DNA from: Acidovorax kalamii
GTDB lineage: Bacteria; Pseudomonadota; Gammaproteobacteria; Burkholderiales; Burkholderiaceae_C
Direction: 5' to 3'
DNA length: 64,000 nt
Assembly: GCF_002245625.1 (NCBI RefSeq)
Contig: NZ_NOIG01000011.1
Location: 62,001 to 126,000, forward strand
The notes below the pieces were generated by a model. The model saw only the letters and a list, made by a program, of their open reading frames with translations, had not been told where the DNA came from and did no database searches. Below, piece by piece: positions 34,459 to 42,439 of this stretch (its first letter is position 1; every line of letters begins with the position of its first letter). A program made the translations under genes and the position numbers.

Positions 34459-35316
34459 ATGCGATCACTTCTCTCCGTTCTGCCTGCTCGGCGCATGCAC
34501 TGTTCTCCCGGTAACCGAGCGACGCAGGGTGGTTTTACCCTTGTGGAATTGGCTGTTGTGCTGGCGGTCATCGGCCTGATCATTGGTGCGGTTGCCATTG
34601 GCAAGGATGTTCAGCGCAACGCCGAATACACCAAGATCAAGAACAAGTTCATCGACCAATGGGAGCAGGCATACAACCAGTACTACCAGCGCACGGGTGT
34701 GGTGGTGGGGGACAGCCAGACGGCTCCCCGCATCATGGTGAACGGCACCGCTTATGTAGCAGCGGCGGGTTCTCCCACTTCGGGTGGCGACATGGCTGCA
34801 CTGGTCGCGGCCGGCTCTGAGCCGGTCCCTGTTTGCTCGCGCAATCCTGAAGCGGGGACGATGCGCTCCGACTCTCCTTTCACCGCCAATGCGAATGACC
34901 TTCGTGCCTACATGACACGCGCAGGTATTCGCATGCCTCCCGGTCGTGCCGAGGGACAGGAAGACCTGTATGTCTATACCGACACCAATGGCTCTCCACA
35001 GGAAATCCAGGTGTGCTTTCAGTGGAACCGACCCTCGACACCAGAGGGTTCAGGCAATGTCATGGTCATCTCTGGCCTGACTCCAGACCTGGCTCGCATG
35101 CTGGATCAGATGGTCGATGGCAAGCCTGATGCGCAAGAAGGCCGCTTCCGCCTGCGGAATATTCCCAATGGCACACCGAATGGACCTGGTGTGGAGTGGT
35201 CTGCCAACAACTCCTTCGGCCGGGGTGCGGGAGCGCCCACAGCCACCGGCGCGGGCACCACGCGTGACGAAGAGCAGGTCATCACCCTGACCGCCATCTA
35301 CAAGATGAACCAGTAA
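34459..35316 (+). CDS. Type IV prepilin, paralogue 1
   Basis: This 285-residue prepilin has a 25-residue leader with cleavage between G25 and F26 (GG/FTLVEL) and the essential Glu at +5. The hydrophobic helix AVVLAVIGLIIGAVAIG follows. The globular part shares the blocks MPPGRAEGQEDLYVYTDTNG and NVMVISGLTPDLARMLDQM with the next two genes and with the pilin at 53333. It is probably a main or alternative fibre subunit of the MSHA-like pilus. GAGGAA precedes the ATG at four bases. It is larger than typical MshA (about 175 residues). Cysteines near the middle and in VCFQWN could form a disulfide. Confidence 0.9.
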   Translation: MRSLLSVLPARRMHCSPGNRATQGGFTLVELAVVLAVIGLIIGAVAIGKDVQRNAEYTKIKNKFIDQWEQAYNQYYQRTGVVVGDSQTAPRIMVNGTAYVAAAGSPTSGGDMAALVAAGSEPVPVCSRNPEAGTMRSDSPFTANANDLRAYMTRAGIRMPPGRAEGQEDLYVYTDTNGSPQEIQVCFQWNRPSTPEGSGNVMVISGLTPDLARMLDQMVDGKPDAQEGRFRLRNIPNGTPNGPGVEWSANNSFGRGAGAPTATGAGTTRDEEQVITLTAIYKMNQ

Positions 35317-35338
35317 TCAGGGCGAGGAATAAAACATC

Positions 35339-36172
35339 ATGAACCAAGTATTCAAGAACCTGGCCCGCCGTTCGCGCGCTACGCGTCAGCAGGGTTTCAC
35401 ACTGGTCGAACTGGCGGTTGTGCTGGCGGTGATCGGCCTCATCATCGGTGCGGTCGCCATTGGCAAGGATGTGCAGCGCAACGCCGAGTACACCAAGATC
35501 AAGAACAAGTTCATTGACCAATGGGAGCAGGCCTACAACCAGCACTATCAGCGCACTGGTGTGGTGCTGGGAGATAGCCAGACCGCGCCTCAAAACATGG
35601 TCAATGGCGAACGCTTTCTGGCCGCAGGTACGCGCTCTGGTCGCGACATGACCGGTGTCACGCCTCCCAACGCCATTTGCCGCGCTGCGGCAGGGCAGGG
35701 AATGACCCGAGGATTCACTGCTGGTACGGACCCTGATCTGCGTGCCTTGATGACGCGTGCAGGTATTCGCATGCCACCCGGCCGTGCGGAGGGTTTGGAA
35801 GACCGCTATGTCTACCTGGACACCAATGGCAACCCGCAAGAAGTCCAGGTGTGCTTTCAGTGGAATGTGCCATTGGGCAACGGTTCTGCTGCGAATGCGG
35901 TCGGCGACGGCATGGGCAATGTGATGGTCATCACCGGCCTGACGCCCGACCTGGCACGCGCACTGGACCAGATGATCGACGGCAAGCCCGACGAGCGTGA
36001 AGGCCGCTTCCGTCGCCAGGGCGTGCTGAACAACGCAGGCGGCACCAATCCCAATGCGCCGGGGCAGGAGTGGCAGGCCTCCAACCGTGACCAGATCGGC
36101 ACTACCAATGACCGTGCTTTTGACGAAGACCAGATCGCCATTGTCACGGCTATCTATCGCATGAATCAGTGA
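35339..36172 (+). CDS. Type IV prepilin, paralogue 2
   Basis: This 277-residue prepilin is cleaved after G19 (RQQG/FTLVEL). The first 70 mature residues are nearly identical to paralogue 1, including KDVQRNAEYTKIKNKFIDQW, and the DNA there is also strongly conserved, so the copies arose by recent tandem duplication. The centre is divergent (AICRAAAGQGMTRGF), while MPPGRAEGLEDRYVYLDTNG and NVMVITGLTPDLARALDQM are kept. It follows paralogue 1 by 22 bases. Confidence 0.9.
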   Translation: MNQVFKNLARRSRATRQQGFTLVELAVVLAVIGLIIGAVAIGKDVQRNAEYTKIKNKFIDQWEQAYNQHYQRTGVVLGDSQTAPQNMVNGERFLAAGTRSGRDMTGVTPPNAICRAAAGQGMTRGFTAGTDPDLRALMTRAGIRMPPGRAEGLEDRYVYLDTNGNPQEVQVCFQWNVPLGNGSAANAVGDGMGNVMVITGLTPDLARALDQMIDGKPDEREGRFRRQGVLNNAGGTNPNAPGQEWQASNRDQIGTTNDRAFDEDQIAIVTAIYRMNQ

Positions 36173-36235
36173 TGTGGCGCGAGCCCTTTATCTGCTGACT
36201 CTTTAAACAACTTGTTCCCCTCGTCGGAGGTTTCA

Positions 36236-37162
36236 ATGAAAAAGATGCACTCGTTTCGCCGGTTGGGCCGCAAGGTCCAGCAAGGTTTCACGCTGGTTGA
36301 GCTGGCCATTGTGCTGGCCGTGATTGGACTAATCATCGGTGCCGTGGCCATCGCCAAGGATGTTCAGCGCAACGCCGAATACCAGAAGGCCGTCAACAAG
36401 TTTGCCTACCAGTGGAAGATGGCCTATGACCAGTACTACCAGCGGACCGGTGTGGTAGTGGGTGATTGCCAGCAAGCCCCGACCTACATGGTGGATGGCA
36501 CCGAAACTTCGATTAACGGAGGGAATGCCTGCACCCGCGTGGGCTCCATGAACGTACCAGGCATTCCCGCCAGCTTCACTGACCGTGGCCGCAAGATCTG
36601 CTCTGGCCAGGGCTATGCAGCGAACACGGTCGGCGCTGGCGATGCCACGCTGGCTACCGTAAACCTGCGCGAACTGATGACACGTGCCGGCGTCCGCATG
36701 CCTCCTGGCCGTGGCGAAGGTCATGAAGACCGCTTCCTCTACATCGACTCCAATGGCAATCCCGCCGAGCTTCAAGTGTGCTTCCAGTTCAACGATGCCG
36801 GCGTTGCAAGCGGCGCAGGGAACGTCATGGTGATTCGTGGCCTGACACCTGACTTGGCACGCTTCATGGACCAGGTGATTGACGGAAAACCGGACTCCCG
36901 CGAAGGCCGGTTCCGTATTCAAGGTCGTCCGCAGCAGACTGCAGCCAACCAAGCCAATGCGCCCGGCAATCAATGGGAAGCCAACAACACTCAGGGCGTT
37001 GCCATCAATGTGGGCAGCGGTAACAGCACCCAGATGAACAACAGCGATGCGCGTGCGGCTGTGGACAACACCTCGGGCAGCGGTGCGGGTACAGCAACCG
37101 GCCGCACCTTCGACGAAGACCAGGTCATCTTGCTGACCGCCCACTGGATCATGGAGCAGTAA
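36236..37162 (+). CDS. Type IV prepilin, paralogue 3
   Basis: This 308-residue prepilin is cleaved after G17 (VQQG/FTLVEL). It keeps the paralogue blocks MPPGRGEGHEDRFLYIDSNG and NVMVIRGLTPDLARFMDQV but has a longer cysteine-containing middle (GNACTRVGSM, KICSGQGY) and a Gly/Ser/Asn-rich C-terminal insertion before the shared ending FDEDQVILLTA. CGGAGG lies six bases before the ATG. Its stop abuts the TTG of the next gene, so the pilins and the assembly genes appear co-transcribed. Confidence 0.9.
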   Translation: MKKMHSFRRLGRKVQQGFTLVELAIVLAVIGLIIGAVAIAKDVQRNAEYQKAVNKFAYQWKMAYDQYYQRTGVVVGDCQQAPTYMVDGTETSINGGNACTRVGSMNVPGIPASFTDRGRKICSGQGYAANTVGAGDATLATVNLRELMTRAGVRMPPGRGEGHEDRFLYIDSNGNPAELQVCFQFNDAGVASGAGNVMVIRGLTPDLARFMDQVIDGKPDSREGRFRIQGRPQQTAANQANAPGNQWEANNTQGVAINVGSGNSTQMNNSDARAAVDNTSGSGAGTATGRTFDEDQVILLTAHWIMEQ

Positions 37163-37666
37163 TTGAACGGCACCCGTACGCTCAAGTTGGCCTGCCTGGC
37201 ACTGGCCACTGCCCTGCTCGGCGGTGGAGCCTGGCTGGCGCAACGCGGTCTCAAGCAACTTGCTTGGGAGCGGCAGCAATTCGCGCAGTTGCAACAGGGG
37301 CTCGAAAGCGCCCGCAGTCTTGTGCCTGAAGTGCAGCGGCGCGAGCAACTGGTGCGTTCTATCAAAGACGTTTCGCAACAGGTGGAGCGCATGGGCTTTG
37401 ACCCGTCCCAGTGGGGCGAGCGCAGGCTGCGCCGTGCCGTAGCCCCGGCGACGCGGGTCGAGGCGGCTCAGTTCCTGGGCGAACTGGGCCGTGGCGGAGC
37501 AGGGCAGATTTTTGTGGCGGATGTGTTCGAGATCGGCACGGTGTCGCCGGAGGCCAGCCTGTTTCAACCCCCGCTGCCTGGCGACCATGGGCTTTTGCTG
37601 GGCGTCACGGGCACGCTGCACTTCCAGACGGCGTCTGTTTCTCCATCGCCGAAGGTGACTCCATGA
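37163..37666 (+). CDS. Pilus inner-membrane platform protein, PilO/MshJ-like
   Basis: This 167-residue bitopic protein starts at a TTG directly after the pilin stop. A single N-terminal membrane helix (LACLALATALLGGGAWLA) is followed by a coiled-coil segment (WERQQFAQLQQGLESAR) and a small alpha/beta domain, the layout of PilO/MshJ alignment proteins. Sequence similarity is too weak to name it firmly; the call rests on topology and on its place ahead of the next platform genes. The stop overlaps the following ATG (ATGA). Confidence 0.65.
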   Translation: MNGTRTLKLACLALATALLGGGAWLAQRGLKQLAWERQQFAQLQQGLESARSLVPEVQRREQLVRSIKDVSQQVERMGFDPSQWGERRLRRAVAPATRVEAAQFLGELGRGGAGQIFVADVFEIGTVSPEASLFQPPLPGDHGLLLGVTGTLHFQTASVSPSPKVTP

Positions 37667-38976
37667 GTGCAGAACATGTGTATCGCATAGCCAGTTCCGG
37701 CTGGCTGCACTGCCACGGGCATCAGGTCGAAGAGGTTCCTGCATGGCCGCGCTTGACCCACAGTGCCCTGGTGGTGCTCGACATGGACGACGTCTACACC
37801 GACGTCTGGCGTTTCGAGGGCAAGACCGAGTACGCCGCTGCGCTGGTTGAAAAGCGTGTGCGCACGCAGGGTCTCGTCGAAGGCGCCGCACACGTGGTGG
37901 TGCACCGGCTGGTCAAGTTGCCGGGCGGCTTTCAGGTGTTCTTTTCGGCGATTTCGCTGGACTTGTGGCAGCGTTGCACGCAGTGGGCCAAGGAGCAGGA
38001 CGACCATTGTCTGGTCATGATGGCTGGTGGCCTGCTGTGTGACGGCGTGGCTTCCGGCGGTGCGCGCATCGTGCTGACGCAACGGCGGTTGATGTGCTTC
38101 GTGCAATCGGAAGAGGGCATGGTCTTTGGCTCTACCCAGGCATTGGGGTCTGGGCCATCTGCCATGGCGAGTGCTGCCCAGGTACTGACGAGTAATCACA
38201 GTGCTTTGTTGACGCGGCTGGGCGCTGAGGCTGTGGAGTGGGGCACGCTGTGGTCCACGCAGCCCGTCGATGTGGACACCTGCCTTGCTGCGGTACGCAG
38301 CGTGGCAGGTGGCGCACCAGTGGTCATGCATGCGCAGGAGATGACGCTGGCTTCCGAGCGGGTGCATACCGTCATGCCCGCACTGGCACGCCAGGCGGCA
38401 GGCCGCCATGCGATGAATCCAGGTCTGGAGCGGGTGGCATGGCGTGCCGAGCGCTGGGTGGCTCCGATCACCGTGGTAACGGCGCTCGTCGGCATCGTTC
38501 TGGCCATCGTGGGCGTGCTGGTCGGGCAACTGGCGGATCAGCAGCGCAATGCGGGCATGAACCAGCGCGCAGAGCTGGAGACGCTGCAAAGCCGAATCCA
38601 GGCGGTGTCATCGGTGGAGGCTCCGCAGAAGCTGTTGCCGGTGGCAGAGTTCTCTCGCACGCTCGATGAGGGCGCGCGCCATGATCCAGTGGCGTTCATG
38701 GCCGTGTTGAAAGCTGCGTCCAACAAGGACATTCGGATTCAGCGGGTGCGTCTGGAAACCACGAACTCTTTGGGCAGCGCGCAACCCAGCAAAAAGGCAT
38801 TCCGTGTAGACGGCGTGGTTGCACCTGGTGCCTCGGCTTCCGTGACGCGCTGGGTTTCGCAGATGGCTGCGGCTGGCTGGACGCTCCGGGCGGTGGACCC
38901 CACCTTCACGCTGCCAGGTTCTTTCTCGTATGAGCTGGTGGCCAATGCAGCAGCACCAGGAAATGTGAAACCATGA
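37663..38976 (+). CDS. Pilus biogenesis inner-membrane protein (PilM-PilN/MshI-like)
   Basis: This 437-residue protein has a cytoplasmic N-terminal domain of about 260 residues. One membrane helix follows (PITVVTALVGIVLAIVGVLV), then a periplasmic coiled coil and a small C-terminal domain (FRVDGVVAPGASASVTRWV). This matches a fusion of PilM-like and PilN-like parts, or the MshI/type IVb PilO layout; no intact actin-fold nucleotide motifs are evident. It overlaps both neighbours by four bases (ATGA), indicating tight coupling. The role in the motor platform is inferred from topology and synteny. Confidence 0.7.
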   Translation: MSAEHVYRIASSGWLHCHGHQVEEVPAWPRLTHSALVVLDMDDVYTDVWRFEGKTEYAAALVEKRVRTQGLVEGAAHVVVHRLVKLPGGFQVFFSAISLDLWQRCTQWAKEQDDHCLVMMAGGLLCDGVASGGARIVLTQRRLMCFVQSEEGMVFGSTQALGSGPSAMASAAQVLTSNHSALLTRLGAEAVEWGTLWSTQPVDVDTCLAAVRSVAGGAPVVMHAQEMTLASERVHTVMPALARQAAGRHAMNPGLERVAWRAERWVAPITVVTALVGIVLAIVGVLVGQLADQQRNAGMNQRAELETLQSRIQAVSSVEAPQKLLPVAEFSRTLDEGARHDPVAFMAVLKAASNKDIRIQRVRLETTNSLGSAQPSKKAFRVDGVVAPGASASVTRWVSQMAAAGWTLRAVDPTFTLPGSFSYELVANAAAPGNVKP

Positions 38977-39560
38977 AATACGCGGCTTTACTTCTCAATG
39001 GGCTTGCCATTCTTTTGCTCGGCTGGGGGCTGTATGGCGTGTTTCAGCTAACTCAGGCGCGTACCCCTTCGATGCGTCTCATGACCGTGGAGCTGGCGCC
39101 CTTGCCAGCCGCTTTGCGCACGGATCAGGAGCGAGTTACTGAGGCCTTTGGCGCCATGTCTCGCATCCAGGCGCAGACGACGACGGCTGGTACCGATCCG
39201 CAGCGTCTGATCGCGCTGCCGGTGCCTGGCAGCGATGTCGTGGGCAGCGTGCAAATGCCGCGCCGTTCCCTGTCATTGCATCTGGACGATCTGGCATCGG
39301 AGCGGCAGTCGGTGGTGATTGACGGCCAGCTGGCTCGTCAGGGCGCACGGCTGGAGGGCGGCGGACGTGTGGTGCAGGTGCGCCCCAGCGAGGCGGTGGT
39401 CACAGAGCGGCTGGGTCGCCAGACCCTGACGCTGCCCCAGGGCGATTTGCGGGTGGGCACGCTGCGCTGGCCCGACGGATCGCTGGCAAGCATCAATACC
39501 CAGGAGTTCCGCTCGGGCCTGCCGGGCGGGCAACCCGGCCCCATCAAGAGCTTGCCATGA
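38973..39560 (+). CDS. MshK/PilP-like pilus biogenesis protein
   Basis: This 195-residue protein has an N-terminal membrane helix (LLLNGLAILLLGWGLYGVF). Its C-terminal beta domain, VVIDGQLARQGARLEGGGRV followed by VQVRPSEAVVTERLG, is typical of MshK/GspB/PilP proteins, which link the inner-membrane platform to the secretin. It overlaps the preceding gene by four bases and is followed after about 130 bases by the secretin gene. The position just upstream of the secretin matches MSHA loci. Confidence 0.7.
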   Translation: MKYAALLLNGLAILLLGWGLYGVFQLTQARTPSMRLMTVELAPLPAALRTDQERVTEAFGAMSRIQAQTTTAGTDPQRLIALPVPGSDVVGSVQMPRRSLSLHLDDLASERQSVVIDGQLARQGARLEGGGRVVQVRPSEAVVTERLGRQTLTLPQGDLRVGTLRWPDGSLASINTQEFRSGLPGGQPGPIKSLP

Positions 39561-39692
39561 CCACGAAAGCCCGATGGCAGCAGACCGGCAACGTCGCGCA
39601 TGGTTCGACGAGTGCATTGCGTTGTGGGCTCCCGTCGGCTTCTCCTCATGACCATTTCAAGAAATCACGCTAGTAGCGCCAAGGACAGCGAC

Positions 39693-41492
39693 ATGAACAA
39701 TCCTCCGTTTTTCAAGCCATTGGCGCTGGTATGTGCCGCCGTAGTCCTGGCTGGTTGCGCCAGCCCTTCGCCCCGTAGCGCTGCCAGCCTCCCGCCGCCA
39801 GACACCAGCGCGGCGGACCAGATGCGTGAGCACGCTGCGCAAGAGGCGCAGCGCTTGCTGGTACATCAGCAGATGCTGCTGGCAGAGATCAACAAGACGG
39901 CCGCGGCACCAGTCATTGCGCCAATGGCGCCGGTGTTCGATCCCCTGGAAGGCAAGCTGATCAACGTGGCCATGTCCCGCGCCAGCATCAGCCAGATACT
40001 GAGTGCATTCGCCGACGCGGGAAACCTGAATCTGATCGTTGATCCGAATGTGCTCAAGGGCGGCCAGCTTGCCGATATGCACTTGCGCCAGGTGACATTG
40101 CGTGAAGGCTTCAATGAAGTGCTGCGCACCTACGACGTGGCCGGCGAGTTCCGTGGCAATACGTTGCGTGTCAACCTGACCGAGGAAAAGTTCTTTTCAC
40201 TGAACTTTCTCAACACCAAGACCAGCATTCAGATGGGTTCTGGCGGCAATGTTTTCGGCAGCACCAATTCGGGTGGTGGAGGCGGAAGCGGCAGTGGAAG
40301 CAGCGGTGGTGGCGGATCGGGTGCCCAGCAGGGCAGTCTGACCATGTCGGGCTCTGGCGGTGGCAGCACGGACCCGTACCAGGAAATCGAGACAGCGCTG
40401 AAGTCGGTACTGGGCGACGCCAACCAAGACCGTCTGGCCCAGCAGCAAATGCAGCAGCAGAACCTGACCATGACGACGCCGGGTTCTTCCTCGTCGGCTT
40501 GGATTGGAGGCGGGGCCAACCCCGCACGTCCGGCCCAGTTGCCGCAGGCCCCTTTGGCCACCATGAACGAGGACAGTGGCTTCACGCTGAACAAGATGAC
40601 GGGCACGCTGTATGTGAAGGCCAGGCCTTCCAAGATGCGCGCTGTCGAAAAAATGCTGGCCCAGGTGCACAAGGTGCTGGGAAAGCAGGTGTATGTCGAG
40701 GCGCAGCTGATCGATGTACAGCTGTCTGACAACTTCGAGTTCGGAGTGGACTGGACATCCTTGCGCAGCCGTCTGGCCGCCGGCTTTGGTTCGTCGCCCA
40801 TGCAGCTGGGCGGTAGCTCGGGCACGCTGCCGAATGCCGCCACTGGTTACCCTTCGCGGGCCATTTCCATTCCCGCAGCGCTCATCGGTAGCGTGGCCGG
40901 GCCTGCACTGGGGGTGTCTTATCAAGGCAGCAACTACGGGATCGTGATCAACGCGCTGCGCTCGTTTGGCAATCTCAAGGTGTTGTCCAACCCCAACGTA
41001 CAGGTGCGCAATGGCACCCCTGCGTTGCTGTCAGTGGGCACCAGTTCGCGTTATGTATCCCAGTCTGCATCCACACAGACAGTACCTGGCGGTGGAGCTT
41101 CCACCACCTCGTCCAGCGTACAGACCGACACGGTGTTCTCCGGCGTCATGGTGGGCGTGCTGCCCATGGTGCGTGACGATGGCCGCATCGAGCTGCTCCT
41201 GAATCCCATGCAGAGCGATGTGGACCCGGCCAGCCTGCAACTTGTAGCTGTAGGGGGCGACAACCTGGTCTCCCTGCCCAAGGTGAGCTACAAGGGGCTG
41301 ACAACGACCTTGAACGTGGGTGATGGCGACGTGGTGGTGGTCGGGGGGTTGATCGACCAGCGCAGTTCCAACAATGATCGCGGCGCACCTGGTATCTCCG
41401 ACGTGCCGCTGCTGGGCAAGTTGCTCGGTAATGAAAACAAGGTGCACGGAAGCCGTGAGCTGGTGATCGTCTTGCGGGTGCGTGTGCTATGA
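39693..41492 (+). CDS. mshL: Pilus secretin lipoprotein, MshL-like
   Basis: This 599-residue outer-membrane secretin is a lipoprotein, with lipobox VLAGC and C22 as the lipidated residue. The N-terminal N0/STN-like domain contains LINVAMSRASISQILSAFAD. A Gly/Ser-rich linker (about 188-228) follows, then N-domains with QVYVEAQLIDVQLSDNFEFG. The C-terminal secretin core ends with VVVVGGLIDQRSSNNDRGAP and VPLLGKLLGNENKVHGSREL. The start at 39693 fits the lipobox, although the frame is open from 39600. The stop overlaps the next gene by four bases. It forms the multimeric channel through which the pilus passes. Confidence 0.9.
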   Translation: MNNPPFFKPLALVCAAVVLAGCASPSPRSAASLPPPDTSAADQMREHAAQEAQRLLVHQQMLLAEINKTAAAPVIAPMAPVFDPLEGKLINVAMSRASISQILSAFADAGNLNLIVDPNVLKGGQLADMHLRQVTLREGFNEVLRTYDVAGEFRGNTLRVNLTEEKFFSLNFLNTKTSIQMGSGGNVFGSTNSGGGGGSGSGSSGGGGSGAQQGSLTMSGSGGGSTDPYQEIETALKSVLGDANQDRLAQQQMQQQNLTMTTPGSSSSAWIGGGANPARPAQLPQAPLATMNEDSGFTLNKMTGTLYVKARPSKMRAVEKMLAQVHKVLGKQVYVEAQLIDVQLSDNFEFGVDWTSLRSRLAAGFGSSPMQLGGSSGTLPNAATGYPSRAISIPAALIGSVAGPALGVSYQGSNYGIVINALRSFGNLKVLSNPNVQVRNGTPALLSVGTSSRYVSQSASTQTVPGGGASTTSSSVQTDTVFSGVMVGVLPMVRDDGRIELLLNPMQSDVDPASLQLVAVGGDNLVSLPKVSYKGLTTTLNVGDGDVVVVGGLIDQRSSNNDRGAPGISDVPLLGKLLGNENKVHGSRELVIVLRVRVL

Positions 41493-42439
41493 GTCTCATC
41501 CACGACGCGCTGAAATCCATGGATGCGCCTCAAGACTCCAAGCCTGCCATGGCAAGGGCTTCCAAAGCGACGGTGCGTGGCCGTCCTGCATGGCTGGATG
41601 CCATGCTGGCTTTTGCCGTCGTACTGGGGGCCGGGATTCTGGGTTGGTTTGTCTGGCAAACCCAGATGAAACCCAAAGCGCTGCCGCCGCCAATGGCGGC
41701 TGCGCCGAGTCCGGCCCCGGCTCCTGCTCCAGCCCTGGTGACGGTAGCTTCGCCAGTCGCCGAAGCGGCTGCGCCTGCAGCGGCGTCGCAAGCGCCGGTG
41801 ACGGCAGTCCCCGCTGAGCCTGTTGCGTCCCCGACACCTGCAATGGCTGCGGTTCCTGCGGCTGCGCCAGCACAGTCACAGACTCCCACTCAGGCGGTTG
41901 CCATGGAGCCAGCTGCGCCCAAGACGGTCCTAGCAGCCAGCCAGCGCAGTGATGTCGCTACGCCCACAGCGGTTCCCGTGACCCGTACCAGCCCGACGCG
42001 GCAGGCGCGTGGTACCAACCGCCCCAACACCGCCGCTGCGCCCGTTGTGGCGACGGCCCCCGTATTGGATGACACACCGGTGGAGCTACGCTTTGCCCGC
42101 TTCGTCGCTGCCATGAAAGAGTCGCGGACGGTCGATGCGGAACGTGAGCTGGCTGGGCTCAAGGAGCGGCTTCCAGCAGGATCTCTGGGACTGCTACGCG
42201 CGCAAGCCTGGTTTGACCTGCGCGCTGGCCGCGATGCTGCTGCGGCGGGCGGTTATCGCACCATCCTTGAGCGCCTGCCTGGCGATGAAGAGGCTGCCAT
42301 CAACCTGGCCAGCATCCAGTCGCGCCAGCAAAAGACGGAAGAAGCCCGTGCAACCCTTGATGCGGCGTCACGACTGCAACCGGATTCGGCTGCGTTGCGG
42401 GCTGCATTGGCCCAGTTCACCCCTGCTGCACGGCAATGA
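41489..42439 (+). CDS. TPR-containing pilus biogenesis protein, MshN-like
   Basis: This 316-residue bitopic protein has an N-terminal cytosolic stretch beginning MSLIHDALKSMDAP, one membrane helix (AMLAFAVVLGAGILGWFVWQ), a long Ala/Pro/Val-rich periplasmic linker, and a C-terminal TPR-like domain (AARQLQPDS-type repeats such as RTILERLPGDEEAAINLASI). This is the architecture of MshN and of GspB-like partners of ExeA-type ATPases, and it stands directly before such an ATPase. ATGA overlaps occur at both ends. Confidence 0.75.
   Translation: MSLIHDALKSMDAPQDSKPAMARASKATVRGRPAWLDAMLAFAVVLGAGILGWFVWQTQMKPKALPPPMAAAPSPAPAPAPALVTVASPVAEAAAPAAASQAPVTAVPAEPVASPTPAMAAVPAAAPAQSQTPTQAVAMEPAAPKTVLAASQRSDVATPTAVPVTRTSPTRQARGTNRPNTAAAPVVATAPVLDDTPVELRFARFVAAMKESRTVDAERELAGLKERLPAGSLGLLRAQAWFDLRAGRDAAAAGGYRTILERLPGDEEAAINLASIQSRQQKTEEARATLDAASRLQPDSAALRAALAQFTPAARQ

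Noticed and set aside
36329..37891. Minus-strand frame of 520 codons opposite the third pilin and platform genes
   Set aside because: No motif and no start context; the opposing genes carry prepilin signals and four-base overlaps.
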